Of a stretch of 64,000 bases of DNA, positions 23,448 through 32,980 are shown in pieces. The notes beneath the pieces are model-generated. The model was not told the origin of the DNA. It worked only from the letters and a program-made list of their open reading frames with translations, and ran no database searches. Numbering within the stretch: position 1 is the first letter of the stretch; every line of letters starts with the position of its first letter. This DNA comes from a virus, in IMG/VR virus record IMGVR_UViG_3300035034_002090, positions 1 to 64,000 of that record. One strand, 5' to 3'. The translations under genes were made by a program, and so were the position numbers.

Positions 23448-23458
23448 GTTGAGAGTAA

Positions 23459-23968
23459 ATGGATAAAATTACGCTAAAAATAAAGTCGTTTACCAATGCC
23501 GAGACCTCCCGAAAAACTGAGGGTGGGTCTCCGCGCTTGGCCTCTGCTGGCGTGCTTCCGTTGTGTCCAGATACGGGAAGAGTTCTCTTAAACCTCAGGA
23601 GTCAGAAGGTAAGCAGCCACAAAGGAGAGTGGTCTGTGTGGGGTGGTGGTCTGGAAGACAACGAGACGCCTGAAGAGGCTGCCATACGAGAGCTTGCCGA
23701 AGAGGCTGGCTACAGCGGTCCCATCAGACTTGTTCGTGCGTACAGATTCATATCTCCCGATAAGGTGTTCTCTTACCACCACTTTCTAGGCATCGTAAAA
23801 GAAGAGTTTAGGCCCGCCATCAATTGGGAGAGCGACGCGTGGAGATGGATCAAGCCTGCTGACTTCGAAATACTAGATAGCCCTATGCACCCGGGATTCT
23901 TGGAGTTCATAGAAAATAGCAAGGGGTTGATCGAGCTTTATACTGGAGCGCCTGCAAGGCTTCCGTAA
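23459..23968 (+). CDS. Nudix hydrolase
   Basis: The Nudix box GGGLEDNETPEEAAIRELAEEAG is complete, and SVWGGGLE precedes it as in many dNTP/ADP-ribose pyrophosphatases. 169 aa. The first 30 residues are an extra segment. Substrate unknown. Its ATG lies 12 nt after the leader hairpin, so folding of that RNA could affect translation. Not closely similar to the Nudix protein at 5084. Confidence 0.9.
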   Translation: MDKITLKIKSFTNAETSRKTEGGSPRLASAGVLPLCPDTGRVLLNLRSQKVSSHKGEWSVWGGGLEDNETPEEAAIRELAEEAGYSGPIRLVRAYRFISPDKVFSYHHFLGIVKEEFRPAINWESDAWRWIKPADFEILDSPMHPGFLEFIENSKGLIELYTGAPARLP

Positions 23969-24045
23969 ACAGCACGACTTTTTGCTTTCGAGAAAGCGCC
24001 GCATTATTAATATGTAGATGAATAACGCAGATCCACAACCACTTG

Positions 24046-27000
24046 ATGGACGAGTTACCGATGGACGTTCTGAGTAAAATTGAATCGACGCTTCAAAAGA
24101 AAAGAGACCTACTCGTTGAGCGCGGCGACCTCAAGGACGTTGTAGGCAACATTAAGGACCCCGAGACAAAGAAGGCATTCATTGACGACCAAGTCGATGA
24201 ATCTTTCTCTATTGAGGCCGGTAGATCTCTGAGAAGGGAGTATTCGCGAAAGTCTTGGCCTTACTTCGAAATGTACGGACGCCTACGACTTGCGGCTATG
24301 GGTCTACCCTCCATAGAAAGAAGTCACGTCGAAGAGTTCATCAAAGCGGCTAGCCTAATTGAAAAGCAGATCAGAGGTGCCTTCGTCACAGGTGAGATGT
24401 CCCAGCTAACCCAGCAAGCTCTTCGGAGCATGAAAGGCATCTCTCAGAACGAAGGTGATAAAAGAAATGCAAAAAGAGCCGCGTTCGCTGCTGAGAAAAT
24501 TCTGCAAGTGACCATGGTTTTGGCCGGAGAGAAAAACATCTCTCTCGATACCCAGCGCGATCCCGATGGCGTCAGTGGATTCGTGAAGTTGGTCGCGGGT
24601 ACGGGAACGGCTCAATTGAGTGACGAAGAGCAGAACGCAATCCTCAAGGGAATTGGAGAGACATACTCCACCACTATTGAGCCTGCACTGAGGCGGACTT
24701 TCAAGCCCGATGGGATGCCGTTTTTCAACATGTACGCTCGACTAAGGATGTGGGAAAAAGGGTTAAATTCAATCCGTAGAAACGAAGTTGAGGAATTCTT
24801 CTACGCGATTCAATTCATCCGAAAAAAGCTTGATGATGCCATCATCAGCGCCGATCTTCGAGATGCTAGGATCGACCTCAGGAAGCATTTCAGGCGAATA
24901 CTAAAGGGACCAGAGGGCACTCGCAAAAAGAAAATTGCCAGAGAGGCAGGCCAGTATCTCTTGGAGCTAATGACCGATGTCGCTAAATCTCAGGACATCT
25001 ACTTTAGACGCAGAAAGCTGAGTCCATTCTGGTTCAAGCTCAACACGGCACGATCAGAGAATGCTAAGCTTCAGGACATCTCAGATGAAGATCCCGAACA
25101 TTACGCCTTGGAGAAGAAGAAGAAAGCTCTTTATAAGGCGCTCGAAGATGACATCACCAGAAGGATCGTAAACGATGGCCTGAAGCCCAAGAAGGATCAC
25201 ATCTGGAGAAGACCAGTCATGCTCGGTATCGATCCCGCCACCGAGGGAGAGGGTACTGAGACAGAGCAGATAGTTTATGACACGGATGGTGAGAAGCTCT
25301 CCATGGACGAGTACATGGAGAAAAGAAAGAGGGAGAGAAAGGCTTACAACAAGCTTAAGAAGAAGGACTTGGGAGTCTTTCCTCAATCACTCGAATCTCT
25401 AGATCGGGTGCCCAGCGAGGACATTGAACAAGCCATTAGAGACGGCGCAACCGTCGAGTACATGGCTATTACCGACGATGCCGACAAGCAGAATGCCCTC
25501 ACGCGAAACTTCCCATGCGTTGAGATTGACGGAAAGAAGGTGGTTGCGGGTAACGTCACCACTAATGAAGAGGGTGAGATCGAGCTTATGCCTGACCGGT
25601 TCACCGGTATGGAGGTCGATGACATGGTGAATATGTCGGGCCGCCTGATTGAGGGCGTTGCTTACAACTACAGCCCTCAAACCGGAACTACTCCCATGGA
25701 GGTTAAGGCTAAGGGTGGTCTGGTAGTGACATCAGATAGAGAGCCTTACGTCACTATTGCTGATGACGGAAAGTTCTACTTGAGGATTCCGTCTGGAGAC
25801 GACTACACGTACCATCGGAATGCCGTCCGAGCCATTGAGAAAAACCCGATGGTTGAGTACGTCAAAAAGATCGAGGGCCTCGGTGATGTCGTAGGCCAGA
25901 AACAAGACTATACGTACCAGACGGTCTTTAAGTTTGAGGACGAGGCGCTTCCGCTCGTCATTGAGAAGCTCGGCGGGTTCGTCATGAGTGAATCCGCCTC
26001 CAAAAAAGCAGATAACTACTATCGAGATGCGAAGGTTCGCGATGACGCCGTCCGGGAGCAGAGGCTGCGTTCCTTCAAACCGGACATGCTCGGCGGATTC
26101 AAAGAGTCTCGCATGGTCAAAGGGGAAGAGAAGCAGTTTAAGTTGAACTCTGCCCAATTGGAGGCCCTCTCTTACCTTGACTCAAACGGCGGACGAGGAA
26201 TTGCCGCCCTCGAAACCGGCGTCGGCAAAACCGTGCTTACGCTGGCGTACATTCAGGACCTAAAAAGAAAGGGTCTTCTAGACAATGGAAAGAAGGTGCT
26301 CTTCGTTGCACCCAAAAGCCTCAAGGGTAACTTGGGCAACCAAGCGGAGAAGTTCATCAGCGACCCTGAAGAGTTCATGTCACATGTCGAGGTCATGGCA
26401 CCGGGAGAGTTCCGCAACGACGCCAAAAAGTCAGCTCCCGGAGAGCCGCTGGAACTCAAAGAAGACTACATGGACCAGTGGGCCGCCGTTATCTTCGATG
26501 AAATCACAGACTACGGAGTAGGTGGTGAGAATATATCTTCTTCTCAGATCGCTCAAGCTATCAACATGCCGCACCCAAGAAAGGTCATGTTGACAGCCTC
26601 TCCGCTGGAGAGCAGCCCGAAGCAGCTGTATGCACTGTGGGCTCACGTAAACAACGTAGATGTGTTCAACACCGGAGAAGAGCGCACACGAATGCTCAAC
26701 TTCGTAAAGAAGCACTGCGAGCGTCTGGGTAGTCGTGAGATTGCTCTGTCTGAAGATCCGGACATCAGAGAGACCTTCCAGCGCTGGGCTAAGAAGAACA
26801 TGTACTACGCCAGCAAGTCGAGCGTTGAGGGCTACGACCTCCCTGAGCTGAAACCTACTCAAGAATTGATTGAAATGGATGACGAGGTCGCCAAGAAGCA
26901 CAGGCGTATTATTAAGCGCTTCAGCAAGCGCATGGCAAAGTACGCTCGTGATCTTGAGTCCATTGAAAACTCCGAAGGGCCTTTCAAAATTGGGCACTCC

Positions 27001-27876
27001 GAAGTTAGCAGGGAAGAGTGGATCGAGCACAGAAAGCTAAAGCTCATCCAAAACGTACGAAAGAAGAGGATCGGACACGAGGATATGAAGATCGCCCAAG
27101 AGCTGTCCCTCATTCCTAGCAAGCATGTCAAGGGCGCTAGAAACCCCAAGATCGATCGGTGCGTAAGTATCGTCGACGAGGGCATGGGTAACGGTAAGCG
27201 ATTCGTTATTTTCACAGACAATAACGACGCCGCTGGCATTGCTGTCAAAGACCTTTGCAGCAAGATACCGGGAGACAAACACGCCGTAGCATATAGTGAC
27301 CGCTGGGAAATCTGGGCTAATGGCAAAAAGCTAGAGACCTTCAAGGAGAAGGCATACGAGATAGATGGGCGTGAGTACAAAAAGGAAGAGTGGGTTGATT
27401 ACATCATCGACAATCATGTCAAGCCCGCCGAAACCAATGTCCGAAGTGTCGTCCTCACACAGAACTACTCTCACGGCGTCAACCTTCAGACCTTCAGCTC
27501 GGTCATCCACCTCGACAGAGATGACTGGAACTCTGAAGTCATGAAGCAGAGGTCTGCTCGCGTTCACCGTCAGGGGCAGCAAAATGCAGTTGATCAGCAC
27601 ACCCTCGACTCGTCATATGAGCAGGACGATAGTGATCTCGACTTCACGCTAGACCAAGCGATGGAGAAGTGGCAGGACTACGATGCCAACCTCTTCAATC
27701 AGATTGTCATCCAAAGTCAGGACGCAGACCTATCAAAAGGAATTGGTGACATCGAGAAAAAGAGGTCGTCATTTTACGCTCTCGATTCCAAGCTGATGAG
27801 GATGGAGCTATCGCCCTACATCAAAAACCTCAGTCAAGACCTAGAGAACACCGACCAGCTAAAGTCAGTGGGCTAA
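24046..27876 (+). CDS. Large SNF2-like helicase with duplicated N-terminal module, 1276 aa
   Basis: Helicase motifs: ALETGVGKT (Walker A, about 721-729), a DEIT box (about 817), LTASPLE (motif III), and QRSARVHRQGQ (motif VI, about 1168), the Swi2/Snf2 layout. The N-terminal 330 residues contain two related units (PYFEMYGRLRLAAMGL near 70 and PFFNMYARLRMWEKGL near 223). The middle (330-700) is unassigned. Such giant SNF2-type proteins in phages are sometimes packaged and act against host defence (inference). The start is uncertain: ATG 24046 or TTG 24043 without a clear SD. Confidence 0.9.
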   Translation: MDELPMDVLSKIESTLQKKRDLLVERGDLKDVVGNIKDPETKKAFIDDQVDESFSIEAGRSLRREYSRKSWPYFEMYGRLRLAAMGLPSIERSHVEEFIKAASLIEKQIRGAFVTGEMSQLTQQALRSMKGISQNEGDKRNAKRAAFAAEKILQVTMVLAGEKNISLDTQRDPDGVSGFVKLVAGTGTAQLSDEEQNAILKGIGETYSTTIEPALRRTFKPDGMPFFNMYARLRMWEKGLNSIRRNEVEEFFYAIQFIRKKLDDAIISADLRDARIDLRKHFRRILKGPEGTRKKKIAREAGQYLLELMTDVAKSQDIYFRRRKLSPFWFKLNTARSENAKLQDISDEDPEHYALEKKKKALYKALEDDITRRIVNDGLKPKKDHIWRRPVMLGIDPATEGEGTETEQIVYDTDGEKLSMDEYMEKRKRERKAYNKLKKKDLGVFPQSLESLDRVPSEDIEQAIRDGATVEYMAITDDADKQNALTRNFPCVEIDGKKVVAGNVTTNEEGEIELMPDRFTGMEVDDMVNMSGRLIEGVAYNYSPQTGTTPMEVKAKGGLVVTSDREPYVTIADDGKFYLRIPSGDDYTYHRNAVRAIEKNPMVEYVKKIEGLGDVVGQKQDYTYQTVFKFEDEALPLVIEKLGGFVMSESASKKADNYYRDAKVRDDAVREQRLRSFKPDMLGGFKESRMVKGEEKQFKLNSAQLEALSYLDSNGGRGIAALETGVGKTVLTLAYIQDLKRKGLLDNGKKVLFVAPKSLKGNLGNQAEKFISDPEEFMSHVEVMAPGEFRNDAKKSAPGEPLELKEDYMDQWAAVIFDEITDYGVGGENISSSQIAQAINMPHPRKVMLTASPLESSPKQLYALWAHVNNVDVFNTGEERTRMLNFVKKHCERLGSREIALSEDPDIRETFQRWAKKNMYYASKSSVEGYDLPELKPTQELIEMDDEVAKKHRRIIKRFSKRMAKYARDLESIENSEGPFKIGHSEVSREEWIEHRKLKLIQNVRKKRIGHEDMKIAQELSLIPSKHVKGARNPKIDRCVSIVDEGMGNGKRFVIFTDNNDAAGIAVKDLCSKIPGDKHAVAYSDRWEIWANGKKLETFKEKAYEIDGREYKKEEWVDYIIDNHVKPAETNVRSVVLTQNYSHGVNLQTFSSVIHLDRDDWNSEVMKQRSARVHRQGQQNAVDQHTLDSSYEQDDSDLDFTLDQAMEKWQDYDANLFNQIVIQSQDADLSKGIGDIEKKRSSFYALDSKLMRMELSPYIKNLSQDLENTDQLKSVG

Positions 27877-27889
27877 CAAGGAGACAATT

Positions 27890-28225
27890 ATGGAAGACAA
27901 CGTATCGGAAGAACAAGGTCCGCAGACCGTAGGCGAGTGGCTCTCCTACATCAACCTGCTAGAAGGTGAGGAATTTACAAACAAAGCCTTTGCCTTCAAC
28001 ACCCCGAACTTCATCCAGCACCTAAGGGACGAAGAGGGGTACTCCGCCGAAGAGATCAGTATGATCCTTAACGGCTTCGCCAACAGGTTCGTGCAGCTAG
28101 GCATGGTTCTACCCAGAAGAATGAGAGGCCAGTATTGCTCCTACGCTGGAGTTTTCGACACCTTCTCAAAATACGATCTCCCTTTTACCCCCGAAGAGGC
28201 CGAGGCGAGAAATAGGGAAGAGTAG
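27890..28225 (+). CDS. Hypothetical protein, 111 aa
   Basis: SD AAGGAGACAATT. Acidic helical protein; residues 45-85 could form an HTH-like helical bundle (SAEEISMILNGFANRF). It lies 13 nt after the big helicase and ends at the terminator at 28254, so the two may be functionally linked. Confidence 0.8.
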   Translation: MEDNVSEEQGPQTVGEWLSYINLLEGEEFTNKAFAFNTPNFIQHLRDEEGYSAEEISMILNGFANRFVQLGMVLPRRMRGQYCSYAGVFDTFSKYDLPFTPEEAEARNREE

Positions 28226-28253
28226 GCATAACAGCCGTTGATTAAAAGGAATC

Positions 28254-28289
28254 GGGGCGTGTTGGAGACTTCCAGCGCGCCCCTTTTTT
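28254..28289 (+). terminator. Rho-independent terminator
   Basis: A 13-bp stem GGGGCGTGTTGGA/TCCAGCGCGCCCC (28254-28266/28271-28283, two G-T pairs) with loop GACT and six T. It ends the helicase unit. Confidence 0.93.
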
Positions 28290-28335
28290 CGTTATGCTCG
28301 GAAGGTACTACTTCTAGCTCTTTTCAGGGGACCCT

Positions 28336-29388
28336 ATGGACACAACAACATTTCTACGCAAGACGTTCTCAATGACATACAAGGAGGACACCTACCCGCT
28401 CGTAAGGCTTGGCGCGAGAGTCATATCCGACCACGTCGGCGGTGTTCTCATATCTCACGTTTCCGATGATCTCTGGAGGTACTTGAAGAGCCCTAAATAT
28501 TGGGGTCTTTTTACGAGGGAGGCCCTAAGAGACCCAACAATAACCCCACGGGTCAAAGACTTGGCAGCACGCAAACATATCCGCTCCTGTGGAGACATAG
28601 ATCCAGAGCAAGAACCGGGTCCGGGACTTTTCGAGTCCGCATCTCACCTCGCCTCACGAGGCAAACTAACAAGAGAGGATATACTCTCCTTCAGAAAGGC
28701 CCTCATAAGAGCTGCGCGCCTGAAGCAGACATACCTCTCTCCCGTCAGCGAGATTAATCAGGCACTAAGCGCGATAATGTGGTTTGGCAAGCTCTCCAAT
28801 GCGCAAAAAGAAGACATTCTGATCATCGCCCTCATGGCTGAAGAGATGCTTGGAAACCAGAGCAGGTTTGTCTACAACCACCTCATGGGCATCGAAGGCC
28901 ACAAAGATCTGAAGAGATCCCTGTGCGAAACCATCGTTTATGCTCCAGTGCCATTTGAAAGAGGCGATTACGACTTTCCTTTTCCAACCTCTCCAGAAGA
29001 GAAAGACATCCTTGGAGTTCGGTTCATGCCCGGGGAGGTGCGTCGCATTGCTGTGACTTGGCTAGGAGAGCTTGGGGGAGATCCTCACGATATTCTAAAA
29101 AGAGTAATCAGGTCCTCTCTTGCTAGAGATTTTGGAGGAACATCAGTTCTGTCCGGCGCAATAGATCTCCTAGACAGCAAATGGGATGTTCTCGACAAAA
29201 AACAACGCGAGAGAGCGCTGTCGAAAGCTATCGCCATGCCAGACATCTCCATCCGAAAGCGGGCTTATTTGATCGGCGAGCAACACCTCGGCATCTCCTT
29301 TCTAAAGAAGTCCCTAAAAGACAAAGCCAAGAGTTTAAGAAAGTGGGGTAGATCTCGCATAGAGACTCCCCATATTGACGTTGTATAG
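28336..29388 (+). CDS. Hypothetical helical protein, 350 aa
   Basis: ATG after CAGGGGACCCT. Mostly helical, with repeated short hydrophobic helices from 130 to 330 that may form HEAT/ARM-like repeats. The C-terminus is strongly basic (KKSLKDKAKSLRKWGRSR). No catalytic motif. Function unknown. Confidence 0.8.
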   Translation: MDTTTFLRKTFSMTYKEDTYPLVRLGARVISDHVGGVLISHVSDDLWRYLKSPKYWGLFTREALRDPTITPRVKDLAARKHIRSCGDIDPEQEPGPGLFESASHLASRGKLTREDILSFRKALIRAARLKQTYLSPVSEINQALSAIMWFGKLSNAQKEDILIIALMAEEMLGNQSRFVYNHLMGIEGHKDLKRSLCETIVYAPVPFERGDYDFPFPTSPEEKDILGVRFMPGEVRRIAVTWLGELGGDPHDILKRVIRSSLARDFGGTSVLSGAIDLLDSKWDVLDKKQRERALSKAIAMPDISIRKRAYLIGEQHLGISFLKKSLKDKAKSLRKWGRSRIETPHIDVV

Positions 29389-29430
29389 TTATAAGCAGTT
29401 ACACCAAGACCGCTAACAACCGGCGAGGAT

Positions 29431-29694
29431 ATGTCAGACAAACAGAGAGGGTTTCCTATCATGGGAGGGCTACGAGTGCCTTGGGAGGCTGGTGAGAAGG
29501 CTTACGCTCAATACAGGGCGCAGTGCGGGGACAGCCAATCTATTGAAAAGATAGCCAGAAGGGGAGGCTTCGGACTGAAAGAATTCTGCCTTCTGTACCG
29601 AGCAATGCCGCCCACGGCTTATATGCATGAGTGCGATGTCAGTAGAACTTTGGCCGAAGCTCTTGGTCAACTGAAGTCTGGAGATGAGCTATGA
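29431..29694 (+). CDS. Hypothetical protein, 87 aa
   Basis: SD GCGAGGAT. Residues 35-55 (SIEKIARRGGFGLKEFCLLYR) look like a helix-turn-helix. The stop overlaps the next gene by 4 nt. Possibly DNA-binding; weak evidence. Confidence 0.72.
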   Translation: MSDKQRGFPIMGGLRVPWEAGEKAYAQYRAQCGDSQSIEKIARRGGFGLKEFCLLYRAMPPTAYMHECDVSRTLAEALGQLKSGDEL

Positions 29695-30077
29695 ACCGAG
29701 AGACCATTAACAAGAACTGCAACGAGCTTATAGGGGAAGTGTGGTGCTGCGGAGGATGTAACGCCCCAACTGGTTTTGAAGAGCATTCCTATTGCAAAAA
29801 CTGCGAGAAAAGCTATGGGAACTTCAGTGATGATGTGGATTGGTGCCACCCATATGCCGCTGTTTTTATGGTGCAGAAATGCTCGCGCCTCTTCAACAAA
29901 GGCAACTGGAAGGAAACAGTCGAGCTTTATCCTCTACAGACTGGTGAGTGGAGAGCCTCTACTGGAACTGTTATGGCTGTTTGCGACAGCTTTTACGAAG
30001 CTCAGGCAGAGGCTCTGTCCCGGGCATTTGAGGCAGGCTTCAAAATACGAAAGCCGCAGACACGAACCACCTACTAG
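29691..30077 (+). CDS. Zinc-ribbon-containing protein, 128 aa
   Basis: Coupled to the upstream gene by ATGA. CCGGCNAPTG (about 20-24) and CKNCEKS (about 37-40) give a four-Cys ribbon. The C-terminal domain is unassigned. Function unknown. Confidence 0.77.
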   Translation: MNRETINKNCNELIGEVWCCGGCNAPTGFEEHSYCKNCEKSYGNFSDDVDWCHPYAAVFMVQKCSRLFNKGNWKETVELYPLQTGEWRASTGTVMAVCDSFYEAQAEALSRAFEAGFKIRKPQTRTTY

Positions 30078-30123
30078 TCTATAAGTTGTTTCTAGCGCCA
30101 TCTCAGATAATCTAAATAGCAGC

Positions 30124-30582
30124 ATGGACCTAGATTGCCCGGAGGAACCTTTGAGAGGTGACCTAAAACTTTGCGAACGCATTCGAGAGTTTACGTCCTC
30201 GCCACTCAACGGCGCGAACATGACTTGCACCCTAGATACCATGGTCCAGCACGAGGCCCGCTCCATTGGCTTGGAAGGTTGGGCAGGCAGTTATGCCACG
30301 AATGAGGTTATTGCACGCTGTAATGACTTCAAAATTAGACTCGTGGATACTGTATCTAGGTGGTCAAGCAGAGAGGGTGTTGGAACCCTGACGGGAAACC
30401 CTGATGGTCTGGTTGAATGGGCCTACGAAACCCTCAGCGGCTCGTCTGGAGGAATCTTCCCTGAGTCCTTAAATTCAGCTAAGTCGGTGCGACTCAAGGA
30501 GTTTCTATCCCTAGAGGTAAGGGCGGAGCATCAGGCTCTCCGTGATGAAATAATCGGAGCCGCCTTTGACACAACGAATTGA
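30124..30582 (+). CDS. Hypothetical protein, 152 aa
   Basis: The ATG has a weak SD. N-terminus has two cysteines (DLDCPE, LKLCER); the rest is a mixed-charge soluble protein. No domain recognised. Confidence 0.75.
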   Translation: MDLDCPEEPLRGDLKLCERIREFTSSPLNGANMTCTLDTMVQHEARSIGLEGWAGSYATNEVIARCNDFKIRLVDTVSRWSSREGVGTLTGNPDGLVEWAYETLSGSSGGIFPESLNSAKSVRLKEFLSLEVRAEHQALRDEIIGAAFDTTN

Positions 30583-30594
30583 ACAGTGAGATTT

Positions 30595-31230
30595 ATGATG
30601 AGCAGCACACACCTTATTGAGAGCTACCTTAACGACCAGTTGCCGCGACCGGTTAGTCTCGCCCACCTGTTTGAGGATGCTGAAGTCTGGAAGGAGACAG
30701 CGCTCACAGAATCGACAGGCTCGTTCATTGACAGAGCTATACCGTCTGTGTCTGAAATCACCAACAAGGTTCGAGATGTTTCCGAAGACGTTGTTGGCGG
30801 GATAAGAGGTTTCATCTCAGGCTTCTTTACTAAGCTGTTCGAGTCGTTCAAAAAGTCTGGTAAGGTGGTGTGGAGGAACCTCCCGTCACTAAACATCCGA
30901 TTCTCCCCGCCTGCAAAGCTTGTGATCACCGCCGTAATGCCAAGGAACAGTGACCTAGATTACAGCTTGCACGTGGATCTTTATGTGGACCTCATTGAGA
31001 GAAGGGTGGACATAGAGGTGTCTGGTCATATCGGAAAGCACATCGATTTCAGCATCTCTAAGTTTCGTGCCTATGAGGCCGATCAGGAAGATCCAGAAGA
31101 TTACGTCCGGGACGTAGAGAAATCAGTTGACCGGGCCGACACCGTGGTTGTCCCTAAGTACGCTGAAGAGTACACAGATGACGACTATGACCGACAAGGG
31201 GGATCTCCATTCGCCCTTCTTCCAGCTTGA
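30595..31230 (+). CDS. Hypothetical protein, 211 aa
   Basis: Start likely ATG 30595 or 30598 (GTG 30586 possible). Residues 50-95 form an amphipathic segment (GGIRGFISGFFTKLFESFKK). The C-terminal half alternates hydrophobic strands and is acidic at the end. It could associate with membranes, but there is no clear transmembrane helix. Confidence 0.75.
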   Translation: MMSSTHLIESYLNDQLPRPVSLAHLFEDAEVWKETALTESTGSFIDRAIPSVSEITNKVRDVSEDVVGGIRGFISGFFTKLFESFKKSGKVVWRNLPSLNIRFSPPAKLVITAVMPRNSDLDYSLHVDLYVDLIERRVDIEVSGHIGKHIDFSISKFRAYEADQEDPEDYVRDVEKSVDRADTVVVPKYAEEYTDDDYDRQGGSPFALLPA

Positions 31231-31242
31231 GAAGGTATAGCA

Positions 31243-31425
31243 ATGCCTAGTAGCACAGATAATACAAAGACCCCGGACAAAGGGAAGTCTAGCAAGCACG
31301 AAAAAGCTCTATCAAAGGCAAAGGCCAAGCGCGTCAAGAGATCAAAAAGCCTAGCCTTCACGAACCCGAGCGCCACACCTTCCATGTATCAGCGTATAGA
31401 TACCCTCCTTACGGAGGAAATATAG
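31243..31425 (+). CDS. Small basic lysine-rich protein, 60 aa
   Basis: SD GAGAAGG. Residues 10-45 are dense in Lys/Arg/Ser (KGKSSKHEKALSKAKAKR), typical of disordered nucleic-acid-binding proteins. No family. About 108 nt follow to the next start with no feature I can identify. Confidence 0.65.
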   Translation: MPSSTDNTKTPDKGKSSKHEKALSKAKAKRVKRSKSLAFTNPSATPSMYQRIDTLLTEEI

Positions 31426-31533
31426 TGTAGGGGCGACTCAAATAAACATTAAATCATCGCAGCATTGTTGAATCTGACAAACTTCCGGCACACCATCTCA
31501 TGTGAGTCACTTTGATCGCAGCGAGGGTTTGTC

Positions 31534-32130
31534 GTGGAACTTACTCCAAATACATACACTCCACCACTCAGATTGTATGCTGGGGCGGCTTGGAGAAAAA
31601 GTTGGGTAGCATGGGTCTTTTTCGTACTCGTGTTCGCCGTGACTGTTGCCATTTCTCTGGACCTAGGCATTGGCGGAGAGGGCGTATGGGCAATGTACGC
31701 CCTGTCATCGGTGGTGCTGGCTATATCTGCTTATGCGTCCATATGGGGATATAGAAGGGGGGCTCTCAAATATCAGATCAGGGGGATAACCTTTCTGTTC
31801 TCTGATCGATCTCTGTACGTACCTCCGGGACATATGGAGGATTTCATTGAAGAGAACGTTTGCTCCAAGTTCCGGCCTCATACTCAGACAGAGCCCTGGG
31901 AGTTACTTGATGGTGTGGCTGTGCATCTGGTGAGTCACGACCTCAAGCTGGGGGATCATGATGCCTTCGGAATGACATACCCACGAAACAAATATAGCCT
32001 AGTAGAGGCTGATAGGGTTCTAGACGCTGGAGTTATGGGGTGGGAGCTGAAACTGCAAATTATGCAGCGCATTTTCCCGGGACAATCTGAAGCTCTCGAC
32101 ATCAAGTGGATCAGAGCAAAAGGCATTTAG
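31534..32130 (+). CDS. Membrane protein with two N-terminal helices, 198 aa
   Basis: GTG start with SD GAGGG. Transmembrane helices at about 24-45 and 55-70, then a cytoplasmic domain of about 125 aa. No catalytic motif. First of a run of membrane-associated genes (31534-34574) that may deal with the cell envelope. Confidence 0.77.
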   Translation: MELTPNTYTPPLRLYAGAAWRKSWVAWVFFVLVFAVTVAISLDLGIGGEGVWAMYALSSVVLAISAYASIWGYRRGALKYQIRGITFLFSDRSLYVPPGHMEDFIEENVCSKFRPHTQTEPWELLDGVAVHLVSHDLKLGDHDAFGMTYPRNKYSLVEADRVLDAGVMGWELKLQIMQRIFPGQSEALDIKWIRAKGI

Positions 32131-32151
32131 TAGCGGGGGAGGGCCATCACT

Positions 32152-32556
32152 ATGGATCAAGAAACTTGGAGCTTTATAACGACCCTGATCACCGGCGGTG
32201 GTGGCGCAGGTATCATCCTATTCCTCAAGTGGCTTTACGAGAGATTCGTAGCAAAGAATCGCCGCAATTGGTCTGATGCCAACGACATAAGAAACGAGCT
32301 TAAGGAGTCCCGAGATTATTGGAGAGATGAAGCCAAAAGTCGGCAAATGCTCATTGAGCAGCTACAGAAGCAAATTAGCACACAAGAGGAATGGATCCTT
32401 GAGCTTAAAACACAGAATGCCGAGCTTAAATCCCTGAACAACTCTCTGGAGACAGAGATTCAAGAAATAAGAAGGCAGAACAAAATCCTTCTTGAGACTC
32501 GGGACTCAGCACTAATGGAACTAAAGAGGCTTCGCAAAAAGCACGGCGAACTCTAG
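32152..32556 (+). CDS. Membrane-anchored coiled-coil protein, 134 aa
   Basis: One transmembrane helix (residues 7-30, TLITGGGGAGIILFLKWLY) followed by about 90 residues of heptad-rich coiled coil. The topology matches inner-membrane spanin subunits (Rz-like), but also tail or membrane scaffold proteins. The neighbours 32981 and 33990 are also membrane proteins. Confidence 0.78.
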   Translation: MDQETWSFITTLITGGGGAGIILFLKWLYERFVAKNRRNWSDANDIRNELKESRDYWRDEAKSRQMLIEQLQKQISTQEEWILELKTQNAELKSLNNSLETEIQEIRRQNKILLETRDSALMELKRLRKKHGEL

Positions 32557-32571
32557 GGTAAGGGTAACATC

Positions 32572-32964
32572 ATGTACGTGAATATCTTGCAAAATATGGC
32601 AGCTGGGAATCAGTTCTCAGATGCTGCTCCGTCAGGCGGGACCGACGTTGAGAAGGGAAAAAGGGTTGATCACAAAGAGATTACAGCGGGCGGTCGATTT
32701 GACTTCGACTCTCTAACTCCCGTCCATGGAGAGAGGATACTTCTGGATGTAGGTGATGCAACGGATTGGTCACTTAAGCTCAAGGTAGTCGACCTGAATG
32801 GCAACGCAAAGCTGTTTTCTCTTTACGAGAAGGGCGACTTTTCTGCTAACTCCGTAGTGATCACAGGCGAGTCCCTGTTCATGCTCAAACCCAACGATCA
32901 GCTGGTGCTTTCGACGACTGGCTCTACTACTGAGATGTTTGCTGAGGTCACTGTATCCGCATAA
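32572..32964 (+). CDS. Small beta-rich protein, 130 aa
   Basis: Begins MYVNILQNMAAG and is composed of alternating strands with many Gly/Ser/Thr, ending in a beta-type tail (STTGSTTEMFAEVTVSA). This resembles small virion decoration or fibre-associated proteins, though I cannot assign it. Between two membrane-protein genes. Confidence 0.72.
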   Translation: MYVNILQNMAAGNQFSDAAPSGGTDVEKGKRVDHKEITAGGRFDFDSLTPVHGERILLDVGDATDWSLKLKVVDLNGNAKLFSLYEKGDFSANSVVITGESLFMLKPNDQLVLSTTGSTTEMFAEVTVSA

Positions 32965-32980
32965 CCTTGAGGACTTAATA

